A stretch of DNA of 64,000 nucleotides from an uncultured Pelagibacteraceae bacterium (GTDB taxonomy: Bacteria; Pseudomonadota; Alphaproteobacteria; Pelagibacterales; Pelagibacteraceae). This document shows, piece after piece, positions 43,007 to 52,947 of the stretch. The number at the start of each line of letters is the position of its first letter. The stretch's first letter is position 1. The DNA lies in the NCBI GenBank assembly GCA_902590845.1, contig CACIYJ010000001.1, positions 96,897 to 160,896 on the forward strand. Reading direction: 5' to 3'. The notes under the pieces are model-generated. The model had not been told where the DNA came from. It searched no databases and saw nothing but the letters and a program-made list of their open reading frames with translations. The translations under genes and the position numbers were made by a program.

Positions 43007-44021
43007 ACAAATTATCAAGACTTTTAAAAGTAATGGTTTTGTTTTATCCGAACCAGATGTTTTATTAGACTCCGAGTACATTATTCAAAGGTCAGGTGAA
43101 AACTTCAGAAGATCAATGCTTACTTTTGAAAATGAAGATGGAAAAACAATGTGCCTTAGACCTGATCTTACAGTTGCCTCTTGCGTCAAGTTTTTAGAGA
43201 AAAAATCTAAATCCAAAATTTATTATTCAGGACAAGCTTATAGAAGAAATAATAAAAAAGGCTCTGATTTAGTTAATGATCAATTAGGTATTGAAATCTT
43301 AGGTTCAAAAAACCAACTTCAAGATGATTTTAAAGTGATTAAAACTATTTTAAATTCTGCCGAGAAGATAAAAAGCAAGAACATTCAAGTTAAGGTTAGT
43401 GATATAGGTTTATTTAAAAGATTAATCAATTCTCTAGATATGCCTGAGAGATGGAAGCTAAGATTAATAAAACATTTTTGGCGTCCAAAATATTTTGAAG
43501 AATTACTTGAAAGGTTAGAAAAAAATTCAGACATAGACTCTGTTACTTTTGATACAGATAAAAAAAGATTTTATGAGATGAAAAAAATGGAGCAAGGTAA
43601 AGTTATAGCAGGTCGCTCGATTGCAGAAATTTTAAAAAGATTTGATAAAAAAATTAAAGACCCAAGATCATTTAGCGAAGGTAAAGAAATTGTTAAAATT
43701 ATACGATCATTTCTTAAGATTAACTGTAAATTGCCCCAACTAGATGTAAGGTTATTAGATTTTGCAAATAAGAACAATCTTAAAAAAAATATCTTCAAAG
43801 AATTTAAATCGATTCAAAGCTTAAAGAAATTAAATCAAGAAGTTATTTTTATCACAAACTTTGGTAGAGATATTGAATATTATACGGGTATTGTATTTGA
43901 AATTTTTGCTGGAAAAAAAGAAATTGCAAGAGGAGGACGATACGATGATTTACTCAAAAGTCTAGGAGCTAAAAAAGATATCCCGGCAGTAGGAGCTGCA
44001 ATTAATTTAAAAAATATATGA
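42984..44021 (+). CDS. hisZ: ATP phosphoribosyltransferase regulatory subunit HisZ
   Basis: A 345-aa HisRS-like protein lacking the full catalytic motifs (motif 2 is AYRRNNKKGSDL) and the anticodon domain, so HisZ rather than a second HisRS. Keeps DIEYYTGIVFE and GGRYDDLL. Activates the short HisG encoded next. Overlaps hisS by 23 bp. Confidence 0.9.
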   Translation: MKSKKLSEQIIKTFKSNGFVLSEPDVLLDSEYIIQRSGENFRRSMLTFENEDGKTMCLRPDLTVASCVKFLEKKSKSKIYYSGQAYRRNNKKGSDLVNDQLGIEILGSKNQLQDDFKVIKTILNSAEKIKSKNIQVKVSDIGLFKRLINSLDMPERWKLRLIKHFWRPKYFEELLERLEKNSDIDSVTFDTDKKRFYEMKKMEQGKVIAGRSIAEILKRFDKKIKDPRSFSEGKEIVKIIRSFLKINCKLPQLDVRLLDFANKNNLKKNIFKEFKSIQSLKKLNQEVIFITNFGRDIEYYTGIVFEIFAGKKEIARGGRYDDLLKSLGAKKDIPAVGAAINLKNI

Positions 44022-44695
44022 AAGATTTAATTACCATAGGCTTGCCAAGTAAAGGGCGATTGAAAGAAAAAGCAGTATCTTTCTTTGAAGACAGTGGTTT
44101 AAAAATTTTACAGAGCGATAAAGAGAGAAATTATTTTGCAAATATTGAAAATAAACCCAATATAAAAATAATATATTTACATGCCAAAGAAATTATTCAA
44201 AGGCTTGGAGATGGAACTTTAGATGTGGGGATATCTGGACTAGATCTTTTAAATGAGTCAGAGAAATCTTTACAAGATAAAATAGGCATAAAACAGAAGC
44301 TTAATTTCGGTGGTGCTAATTTAGTCGTAGCTGTTCCTGATGATTGGATCGATGTTCAAACTATTGCTGATTTAGAGGAAGTAGCTTTTGACATCAGATC
44401 TAAAAGAAATACGAGGTTAAGAGTAGCAACAAAATATCCTAATTTAACTAATAATTTTTTAATCTCAAAAGGGGTAACCCAATACAAATTAATTTCCAGC
44501 CTTGGAGCAACAGAAACTTATCCTTTTATCGGATCGTCAGAGGTAATCACGGATATTACATCTACTGGAAAGACATTGCAGGATAATAATCTTAGAGTTT
44601 TAAAAGATGGATTAATATTAAAGTCAGCAGCTTGTTTATTTGTTTCAAAGAAAAAGTCTCAAAAGCTATTACCTTTTTTAAATTCTTTAATTTGA
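44018..44695 (+). CDS. hisG: ATP phosphoribosyltransferase HisG (short form)
   Basis: A 225-aa short HisG, first step of histidine synthesis, needing HisZ. GLPSKGRL, GTLDVGISGLDLL, and the PRPP-binding region VITDITSTGKTL are present. Overlaps hisZ by 4 bp and the convergent fkbM gene by 9 bp. Confidence 0.94.
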   Translation: MKDLITIGLPSKGRLKEKAVSFFEDSGLKILQSDKERNYFANIENKPNIKIIYLHAKEIIQRLGDGTLDVGISGLDLLNESEKSLQDKIGIKQKLNFGGANLVVAVPDDWIDVQTIADLEEVAFDIRSKRNTRLRVATKYPNLTNNFLISKGVTQYKLISSLGATETYPFIGSSEVITDITSTGKTLQDNNLRVLKDGLILKSAACLFVSKKKSQKLLPFLNSLI

Positions 44696-45439
44696 ATTTA
44701 AAATATTTAAAACCTTTTTGCCTTGGTGGATTTTATTAAAAATTGATTTTCTAACAAAAAGAATATCTATCTGAACTAGTATATTGTCAATTATATGAGT
44801 TTCGCATACATCATAAGGCACAAAACTTATAGAATTTAGATATTTAACATACTCATTTAAACTTGGTGACATTAAATTGTATTCTATAATTGGGCATTCT
44901 AAATATATTAATGAACAATTTGATATACTTTGTTTTGCCCCTTTTAAAATATCGAGCTCACTGCCCTGAGTATCAATTTTTATAAAGTTCGGCAAAGGTA
45001 ATTTTTTTTTCATTACAACATCATCTATTGTACTCGTAATTTTTACTTTAGGTTTTAAGTCATTTTTGTAAAAACTTGTTTGTTCAATAAAATAAGAATC
45101 ACCAGTTGATGCTTTTGAAAAAAAATCTACCTTTTTTTCTTTATCGGATAAAACTTCTATAAAATATTTAAAATCTAATTTTTTTAGGTATTGTTCATTT
45201 TCCTCATTTGCTTCGAATAGGAAAAATTTTTTATTTTTTAAAGAAGTTTTGTTTAAAAAACTGCTCCATTTACCTTTAAAAGCACCAATGTCGTATATTA
45301 CATCTATTTCAAGACCTTTTTTAATTAAATAAGTCAAATTATAATTTAATTTATGACTGTAAAAAATATTAAAAAATTTATTAAATTTTTTTGGAAAAAT
45401 TTTAAATATATTATAAGCTATAATAGTCTTAAGTTTCAT
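44687..45439 (-). CDS. FkbM-family methyltransferase
   Basis: A 250-aa SAM methyltransferase: DVIYDIGAFKGKWS (SAM), FLFEANEEN, and the FkbM hallmark NFIKIDTQGSELDILKGAK. FkbM enzymes O-methylate sugars or polyketides; in bacteria often surface glycans. No glycan genes adjoin. The upstream region holds a promoter, a small ORF and a terminator-like hairpin. Confidence 0.88.
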   Translation of the reverse strand: MKLKTIIAYNIFKIFPKKFNKFFNIFYSHKLNYNLTYLIKKGLEIDVIYDIGAFKGKWSSFLNKTSLKNKKFFLFEANEENEQYLKKLDFKYFIEVLSDKEKKVDFFSKASTGDSYFIEQTSFYKNDLKPKVKITSTIDDVVMKKKLPLPNFIKIDTQGSELDILKGAKQSISNCSLIYLECPIIEYNLMSPSLNEYVKYLNSISFVPYDVCETHIIDNILVQIDILFVRKSIFNKIHQGKKVLNILNSN

Positions 45440-45471
45440 TTAGTGTTCATAACCTTGTTATTTTTTTTATT

Positions 45472-45597
45472 TTATTCATTAAAAATACTAATAGCACAAA
45501 AAAAAAGGGCAGTAAAAACTGCCCTTTTTGAATTTTTTCTAGTGAATGGGATTACATTCTCATTCAAGCAATCAATAAGTATTGTTTTATCTGACAT
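45472..45597 (-). CDS. Possible 41-aa leader ORF upstream of fkbM
   Basis: ATG at 45597 with an AAGGA Shine-Dalgarno 9 bases upstream encodes MSDKTILIDCLNENVIPFTR and 21 more residues. The frame passes straight through the hairpin at 45507-45524 and ends 32 bp before fkbM. Translation of this ORF would open the hairpin. Coding status is uncertain. Confidence 0.35.
   Translation of the reverse strand: MSDKTILIDCLNENVIPFTRKNSKRAVFTALFFCAISIFNE
45498..45530 (-). terminator. Strong intrinsic terminator-like hairpin before fkbM
   Basis: On the minus strand GGGCAGT, loop TTTT, ACTGCCC, then nine T (45498-45506). It also has Ts on the plus side. It lies downstream of a minus-strand promoter and upstream of fkbM, so it would either end a small RNA of about 120 nt or attenuate fkbM. 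Confidence 0.7.
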
Positions 45598-45627
45598 ATC
45601 TGAAAATCCTTCATCACTTTTCATCAC

Positions 45628-45655
45628 TATATAAAGCAATTACAAAGCAATTCAA
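45628..45655 (-). promoter_or_regulatory. Minus-strand promoter of the fkbM leader
   Basis: TTGAAT (45655-45650), 16 bp, TATATA (45633-45628), reading minus. Predicted start about 45621, 14 bases before the Shine-Dalgarno of the small ORF. Confidence 0.45.
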
Positions 45656-45693
45656 AAGATGATTTTATTGAGGAGTAGAGTAAAATTCAGGTG

Positions 45694-48600
45694 ATGAAAA
45701 ATCTTTATTCTCCATCAATGCTTAAAAGTTATTTAAGTTGTAAGTATATAATTTTTAATGAGGTTAATGAGAAGAAATTAAATTTAAAAAAAATTGAATT
45801 ATCTAAAAATGATCAATTAAGACTTGAAAAAGGTAATATTCACGAAAAGAACTATCTTAAAGAACTTAAGAAGAAATATAAAAAAGTAATTGATTTAAAA
45901 AAATCTGATCTATCTAAAGATGAGAAAGTTTCCAAAACTATTCAGGCGATGAAAGAGGGATGGGAAGTAATCCATGGAGGTTATTTAAAAAAAGATAAAT
46001 GGAGAGGTGAATTTGATTTTCTAATTATTAACAAAAATCTTAAATCCAAATTTGGTGATTATAGTTATGAAGTAATTGATACTAAAAATTCAAATAAACC
46101 AAAACCAGATCACATCATTCAATTGGGCATGTATACTTATATGTTAGAAGACACTCAAGGCGTATTACCAAAAAAATTTACAATTGTTTTAAAAGATTTG
46201 GTGAGGGAGGATGTTCAGGTTAATCAAGTAAATGAGTTTTTTAAAACACATAGAGAAAACTATGAAAAATTTGCCTCAAACGGAATTGATAAAATAAAAC
46301 CTGAGAAATGTAGTTTTTGTCAAATATGCTCATGGCGAGAGGAATGCGAAAAAATATGGATCAAAAAAGATAATCTAAATCAAATTGGAGGATTAAGTAA
46401 AGTTCATTTAAAAAAATTATTAGAACTTAAAATTGACACCGCTACCAAATTATCAAAACAAGTTTCTACTAAAATCCTTAAAGGATTTAGAAAAGAAATT
46501 TCACATAAACTTATCACTCAAGCAAAACTTCGAAAAGAATATGAGAAAACTAATGTGCCTGTTTATCAACCGAATCCTAATAATTTGAATGGCATTAAGG
46601 GATTTAATTTATTACCAGAACCTTCTGCAAGTGACTTATATTTTGATATCGAAAGTATTGAAGATCATATTTATCCAGGTGGATTAGAATATCTTTTTGG
46701 AATTTATTATTTCGAAAATGATAAAGAAAAATTTAAACCGCTATGGGCACATAATAAGAAAGAAGAAAAGAAAAATATAATTGAATTTTTTGAATTTACA
46801 AAATCACATTTTAAAAAATATCCTTCATCTAAAATTTATCATTACGGTTCTTACGAAATAACAGCGTTATTAAAACTTACCTCATTTCATAAAGTTAAAG
46901 GAATTGAATATGACCATTATTTAAACTTAGATAAATTTGTAAACTTGCTAAATGTAAATAAACAAGGACTTTTCATTTCAGAAAATAGTTATTCATTAAA
47001 AAATGTTGAAAAATTTTATGATTTTAAAAGAGAGGGAGATGTTCAAAAAGGTGATGTGTCTCAGGAATATTATAGTGAATGGATTGAAACACAAGATCAA
47101 AAATTCTTAGATGAAATAGAAAGTTATAACAAACAAGATTGTCGATCAACTTATGAACTTCATAAATGGTTATTGAAAATTAAACCATCGGAAACCTCAT
47201 GGTTTATTTCGCAAAAAAAAGATAGTGAAATGGAACTTAGAGATTGGGAAGTTGATATGTTGGCGTATCAAGACAAAGTCGAAAAATCAAAATTTAAAAA
47301 TCCCAAAATTAAACAACTAATGTCAGATATTATTGGTTTCTATAATCGAGAAGATAAACCTGCCTGGCGTGAGTTTTTTGAGAGAAGAACTCAGTCTGAT
47401 GAAGAGTTAATTGATGATCCAGAATGTATTGCAAACATGAAATCTAACGGCAAACCCAAACCTAACAAAAAATCTTTGATTTATTCTTATAAATTTGAAG
47501 ATCAAGATTTTAAACTGAGAAAGAGCAAGAAAACTGTAATTGCTAATAACCAAGATATTGAACAAAAAGATTATGCAGGAAAAATTATTGATATTGATTA
47601 CAAAAAAAAAGAAGTCCTTTTAAAAAGAGGAACTTCGCAAGGAATATTACCAGCAATATTATCAATTGGTCCTAATAAACCAATACCTAATACTAAACTT
47701 ATTTCAAATACTTATAAATTTATTGATACTCTTATTGGAAAGGAGAACAAATATAAGGCATTAAATGATTTTTTAGATAAAAAACATCCAAGAATAAAAG
47801 GAATTAAAACAGGAGATAAAATTATTTCATCAGATGAATTTCATAAAGAAATTCCAAAAATAATTTCAAATTTAGATAACAGTTATCTTTACATTCAAGG
47901 ACCTCCAGGAACTGGAAAAACTTATCAAGCAGCAAACGCAATTATAGAATTATTAAAAAAAAACAAAAAAATTGCGATAACTGGATTATCCCACAAAGTT
48001 ATTCATAACTTACTTCAAAGAATTGAAGATATGGCATCTGAAAAACAATTTGAGTTTGAAGGATATAAAAAGGGAACTTTTGAAGATGAGGAAACTGTAT
48101 TTGATGGCGAATATATTAAGACATATGAAAAAGATCCTGTGTTTATGGATGCTCTTAAAGAATTAGATAAAGGACAAATATTTGCGGGTACAAAATATCA
48201 TTTAGCGAATTCTTACTATGACAAAAAAATTGATTATCTTTTTATAGATGAAACAGGACAACTTAGTTTGGCGGATTTAATAAGTATTGGAAATATTGCT
48301 AAAAATATAATTTTAATTGGTGATCAAAATCAATTAGGGCAACCCATTAAAGGAACACATCCGAATGAGTCTGGTCAATCAATATTAGACTATCTATTAG
48401 AGGGCAAGGATACAATTCCTGAAGATAGAGGAATATTTTTAAATAAAACATATCGATTAAATTCTAAATTAAATGAATTTATCTCTTCTAATTTTTATGA
48501 AGAACGACTTATTTGTGACGAGAGAACAGATAAAAGAATTATTAAATTTAATAAAAAGTTAAAAATTAAAAATGGCGGAATTCACTATATTGAAATGAAT

Positions 48601-49056
48601 CACAAAAATAACGTTCAAACAAGTATTGAAGAATTTGAAGTAATTAGAGGTTTAATGAAAGAAATGATCGGACTGGAGTTTGATGATAATGGAAAAAAAA
48701 GAAAACTAACCGTAGATGATTTTTTAATTATTAGTCCATATAATACTCAAGTAAATTTATTGATTTCAAAATTAGAAGAATCTAAAATTAAAAATCCAAG
48801 AGTTGGAACAATTGATAAGTTTCAAGGTCAAGAGGCACCTATTACAATCATTTCTATGACATCATCAGATAGTGAATCTTTACCAAGAAATAAAGAGTTT
48901 TTCTTTAGTAGAAATCGATTAAATGTTGCAATCTCTAGAGCGCAAGTAGCATCTATAATATTATTCAACCCAAATTTATTAGACAGTTCTCCAAAAAATT
49001 TAGATCATATAAAGTTAATGAATAATTTTTTTAAATTTCTCAATTATAAAATTTAA
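45694..49056 (+). CDS. TM0106-type RecB-like nuclease fused to RNase H-like exonuclease and UPF1/DNA2-type SF1 helicase
   Basis: About 1120 aa. ATG 45694 is chosen; a GTG three bases earlier is possible. Numbering below is from that GTG. Residues about 1-225: RecB-like nuclease (GNIHEK, RGEFDFLI, YEVIDTKNS, IIQLGMYTYML) with Cys17 and C210-x2-C213-x5-C219, the layout of the iron-sulfur nucleases (Cas4/AddB). About 310-490: DEDD exonuclease-like domain (YFDIES, YHYGSYE, YNKQDCRSTYEL). About 735-1100: SF1B helicase with QGPPGTGKT, FIDETGQ (DETG rather than DEAG), GDQNQLGQ, DKFQGQEA and NVAISRAQ. Likely unwinds and trims DNA or RNA ends in repair or defence. Both neighbours are unrelated housekeeping or surface genes. 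Confidence 0.85.
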   Translation: MKNLYSPSMLKSYLSCKYIIFNEVNEKKLNLKKIELSKNDQLRLEKGNIHEKNYLKELKKKYKKVIDLKKSDLSKDEKVSKTIQAMKEGWEVIHGGYLKKDKWRGEFDFLIINKNLKSKFGDYSYEVIDTKNSNKPKPDHIIQLGMYTYMLEDTQGVLPKKFTIVLKDLVREDVQVNQVNEFFKTHRENYEKFASNGIDKIKPEKCSFCQICSWREECEKIWIKKDNLNQIGGLSKVHLKKLLELKIDTATKLSKQVSTKILKGFRKEISHKLITQAKLRKEYEKTNVPVYQPNPNNLNGIKGFNLLPEPSASDLYFDIESIEDHIYPGGLEYLFGIYYFENDKEKFKPLWAHNKKEEKKNIIEFFEFTKSHFKKYPSSKIYHYGSYEITALLKLTSFHKVKGIEYDHYLNLDKFVNLLNVNKQGLFISENSYSLKNVEKFYDFKREGDVQKGDVSQEYYSEWIETQDQKFLDEIESYNKQDCRSTYELHKWLLKIKPSETSWFISQKKDSEMELRDWEVDMLAYQDKVEKSKFKNPKIKQLMSDIIGFYNREDKPAWREFFERRTQSDEELIDDPECIANMKSNGKPKPNKKSLIYSYKFEDQDFKLRKSKKTVIANNQDIEQKDYAGKIIDIDYKKKEVLLKRGTSQGILPAILSIGPNKPIPNTKLISNTYKFIDTLIGKENKYKALNDFLDKKHPRIKGIKTGDKIISSDEFHKEIPKIISNLDNSYLYIQGPPGTGKTYQAANAIIELLKKNKKIAITGLSHKVIHNLLQRIEDMASEKQFEFEGYKKGTFEDEETVFDGEYIKTYEKDPVFMDALKELDKGQIFAGTKYHLANSYYDKKIDYLFIDETGQLSLADLISIGNIAKNIILIGDQNQLGQPIKGTHPNESGQSILDYLLEGKDTIPEDRGIFLNKTYRLNSKLNEFISSNFYEERLICDERTDKRIIKFNKKLKIKNGGIHYIEMNHKNNVQTSIEEFEVIRGLMKEMIGLEFDDNGKKRKLTVDDFLIISPYNTQVNLLISKLEESKIKNPRVGTIDKFQGQEAPITIISMTSSDSESLPRNKEFFFSRNRLNVAISRAQVASIILFNPNLLDSSPKNLDHIKLMNNFFKFLNYKI

Positions 49057-49089
49057 AAAAACCCCCGAAACTTTCATTCCGAGGGTTTT
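49055..49089 (-). terminator. Terminator of groESL
   Basis: On the minus strand CCCTCGGAA pairs with TTTCGGGGG (two wobble pairs), followed by seven T. The plus-strand version has mismatches, so it serves groEL mainly. Confidence 0.7.
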
Positions 49090-49125
49090 AAATTTTTCTA
49101 GGTAATTAGACTGTTTGGAAGGGGA

Positions 49126-50790
<1,665 letters not shown>

Positions 50791-50797
50791 TTAAAAA

Positions 50798-51094
50798 TTA
50801 TTTTTTTCCTTTTGAAACTCCCATTATGTCAGATTCTTTCATAATGCTATATTCTTTACCGTCAATTTTTACTTCTGTGCCTGACCATTTACCAAAAAGA
50901 ACGATATCTCCCACTTTAACATCCATTGGCGTCAATTTTCCATCTTCATTTTTACCACCAGGACCAACAGCTACTACTTCACCTTCTTGTGGTTTTTCTT
51001 TTGCTGTGTCAGGAATAATTATTCCACCTGCAGTTTTTTCTTCACTGTCTAATACTTTAATAAGCACACGATCGTGTAAGGGTCTAAATTTCAT
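50798..51094 (-). CDS. groES: 10-kDa co-chaperonin GroES
   Basis: A 98-aa Gro[12 protein letters not shown], the mobile loop [18 protein letters not shown], and [15 protein letters not shown]. Good AGGAG before the ATG. Confidence 0.98.
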   Translation of the reverse strand: MKFRPLHDRVLIKVLDSEEKTAGGIIIPDTAKEKPQEGEVVAVGPGGKNEDGKLTPMDVKVGDIVLFGKWSGTEVKIDGKEYSIMKESDIMGVSKGKK

Positions 51095-51124
51095 ACATAT
51101 TCTCCTGTAATTTTTATGTAGGGC

Positions 51125-51163
51125 TGATATGGTGAGTTTTGTAAAAATTTCAAGAGGTGAAAA
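51125..51163 (-). promoter_or_regulatory. Sigma-32 (RpoH)-like promoter of groESL
   Basis: Reading minus: TTTTCACCTCTTGAA, then 16 bp, then CCATATCA. This fits the RpoH consensus (TnTCnCCCTTGAA and CCCCATnT). No CIRCE inverted repeat is present, so heat control is probably by RpoH alone. Confidence 0.65.
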
Positions 51164-51215
51164 TCATTAAAAAAAGGCTAAATTGCTATATTTTACGAGA
51201 TAAACTTAAGAGAGA

Positions 51216-52031
51216 TTGCCAAAATTGAGAGACTTAAATCATTTATCTGAGATATTTCATTCTTACGACACTTACGTAATAGACTTATGGGGGGTGATGC
51301 ATAACGGGATATCTTTAAACCCAAAAGCAATTGAAGTGGTTGAGAACTTAAGTAAAAATTCAAAAAAAATTGTGTTTTTATCTAATGCACCCAGACCTAG
51401 TTCTAAAGTTATTGAATTTTTAAAAAGAATGAAAATGGATGATAAATTTTTATCCAAAGTAATAACGTCAGGCGAAGCGGCGATGCATGCCATTAATCAA
51501 AATAAATTTGGAAAAAAGTTTTACCATCTTGGGCCATCTCGAGATCAATCAATATTTAAAAAAGTACTAGAAAATAAGACATCTTTAGATAGCTGTGATT
51601 TTATACTTTGCACCGGTCTTTTTGATAAGCATGAAGAAGATTTAAATTATTATAAGGATTTACTTAAGGATCACACTTCTAAAAAACTTATATGTACAAA
51701 TCCTGACTTAATAGTTCATAGAGGCAATATGGAAGAACTTTGTGCTGGAACAGTAGCAAAAACTTTTGAGATTTTAGGAGGCAAAGTCATATATTATGGA
51801 AAGCCGTATAAGGAAATTTATGAAATGTGTTTTGATCTAGGAGAAAAAGTTCTAGCTATAGGGGATAACTTGAGAACAGATATTAAGGGCGCAAACAATC
51901 TTAATATAGATAGTTTATTTATTTACAATGGTATTCACAAGAATGAAATTAAAAGAAATGAAGAGCTACCAGCTTTATTAAAAAGATATAATGTAAAAAC
52001 TAATTTTTTTCAGAAAGAACTTAAATGGTAA
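51216..52031 (+). CDS. HAD-family IIA sugar/nucleotide phosphatase-like hydrolase (TIGR01459 type)
   Basis: A 271-aa HAD hydrolase: YVIDLWGVMHNG (catalytic Asp; second position Trp rather than the usual DxD), FLSNAPRPSS, a C2 cap, GKPYKEIYEM and IGDNLRTDIKGA. Substrate unknown. TTG start at 51216 preceded by AAGAGAG; no ATG fits. Next to ribF and ileS. Confidence 0.82.
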   Translation: MPKLRDLNHLSEIFHSYDTYVIDLWGVMHNGISLNPKAIEVVENLSKNSKKIVFLSNAPRPSSKVIEFLKRMKMDDKFLSKVITSGEAAMHAINQNKFGKKFYHLGPSRDQSIFKKVLENKTSLDSCDFILCTGLFDKHEEDLNYYKDLLKDHTSKKLICTNPDLIVHRGNMEELCAGTVAKTFEILGGKVIYYGKPYKEIYEMCFDLGEKVLAIGDNLRTDIKGANNLNIDSLFIYNGIHKNEIKRNEELPALLKRYNVKTNFFQKELKW

Positions 52032-52032
52032 A

Positions 52033-52947
52033 ATGAAAATATACAACAATCTCATAATAAATAAAAAACATCAGAATAGCGTTGTAGCTATTGGAAATTT
52101 TGATGGAATACATTTAGGCCATCAAAAAGTAATCAATCAAGCAAGACAAAAAGCAAAAAAAAACAGATTACCTTTTGGGATTATTACGTTTGAACCTATA
52201 CCGACAATGTTTTTTAATAAAAAAATTAAGAATCATCGCATTAACTCATTATTACAAAAAAAAAATCAACTTAAGCAATTAAAATTAGATTTTCTAATAA
52301 TCATAAATTTTAACAAAAATTTTTCAAAACTCTCGGCTGAACAATTTATAGAAAAAATTATTTTCAAAAAAACAAAATGTAAATTTTTGTATGTAAGCAA
52401 TAATTTTAAATTTGGATTTAAAAGACAAGGAAATATTAGGACACTTAAAAAATATTCAAATTTTTACAATTATAAAACTGTAATTATTAGTCCTTTAAGA
52501 AAAACAACTAAAGTTATTTCTTCAACTATTATAAGAAAAAAAATTTCCCAAGGAAAAATTTATGAAGTTAATAAATTATTAGACCGAAATTGGTGCATTC
52601 AAGGGACAGTTATTAAAGGCCATAGAAGAGGAAGAAAAATTGGTTTTCCAACCTGCAATATAAAGATTTCAGATTATATAATTCCAAAACTTGGTGTTTA
52701 TGGAGTCATGGTAAAAACTACAAAATTTCAAAGAAAAGGTATTGCTAATATTGGTTATAGACCAACATTTAATGGCCAAAATTTACTATTAGAAGTAAAT
52801 ATATTTGGAATTAATAAAAACTTATATAATAAAGAGGTTAACGTTAAATTTATAAAATTTATAAGATCTGAAAAAAAATTTAAGGATTTAGAGCAATTAA
52901 AGAAACAAATAAAAATTGATATAGTTCAAGCTAAAAAAAATGTCTAA
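52033..52947 (+). CDS. ribF: Bifunctional riboflavin kinase/FAD synthetase RibF
   Basis: A 304-aa protein: N-terminal adenylyltransferase (GNFDGIHLGHQKVI, and STIIRKKI) and C-terminal riboflavin kinase (GTVIKGHRRGRKIGFPTCN, YGVMVK, LEVNIF). Makes FMN and FAD. Precedes ileS with an 8-bp overlap, the common order. Confidence 0.94.
   Translation: MKIYNNLIINKKHQNSVVAIGNFDGIHLGHQKVINQARQKAKKNRLPFGIITFEPIPTMFFNKKIKNHRINSLLQKKNQLKQLKLDFLIIINFNKNFSKLSAEQFIEKIIFKKTKCKFLYVSNNFKFGFKRQGNIRTLKKYSNFYNYKTVIISPLRKTTKVISSTIIRKKISQGKIYEVNKLLDRNWCIQGTVIKGHRRGRKIGFPTCNIKISDYIIPKLGVYGVMVKTTKFQRKGIANIGYRPTFNGQNLLLEVNIFGINKNLYNKEVNVKFIKFIRSEKKFKDLEQLKKQIKIDIVQAKKNV

Noticed and set aside
42984..44021. Second histidyl-tRNA synthetase
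   Set aside because: Lacks catalytic motif 2 and anticodon domain and lies between hisS and short hisG, so HisZ.
45353..45634. 93-codon plus-strand frame
   Set aside because: Opposite to fkbM and through the terminator hairpin; no ribosome site.
51095..51215. CIRCE element before groES
   Set aside because: No TTAGCACTC/GAGTGCTAA pair.
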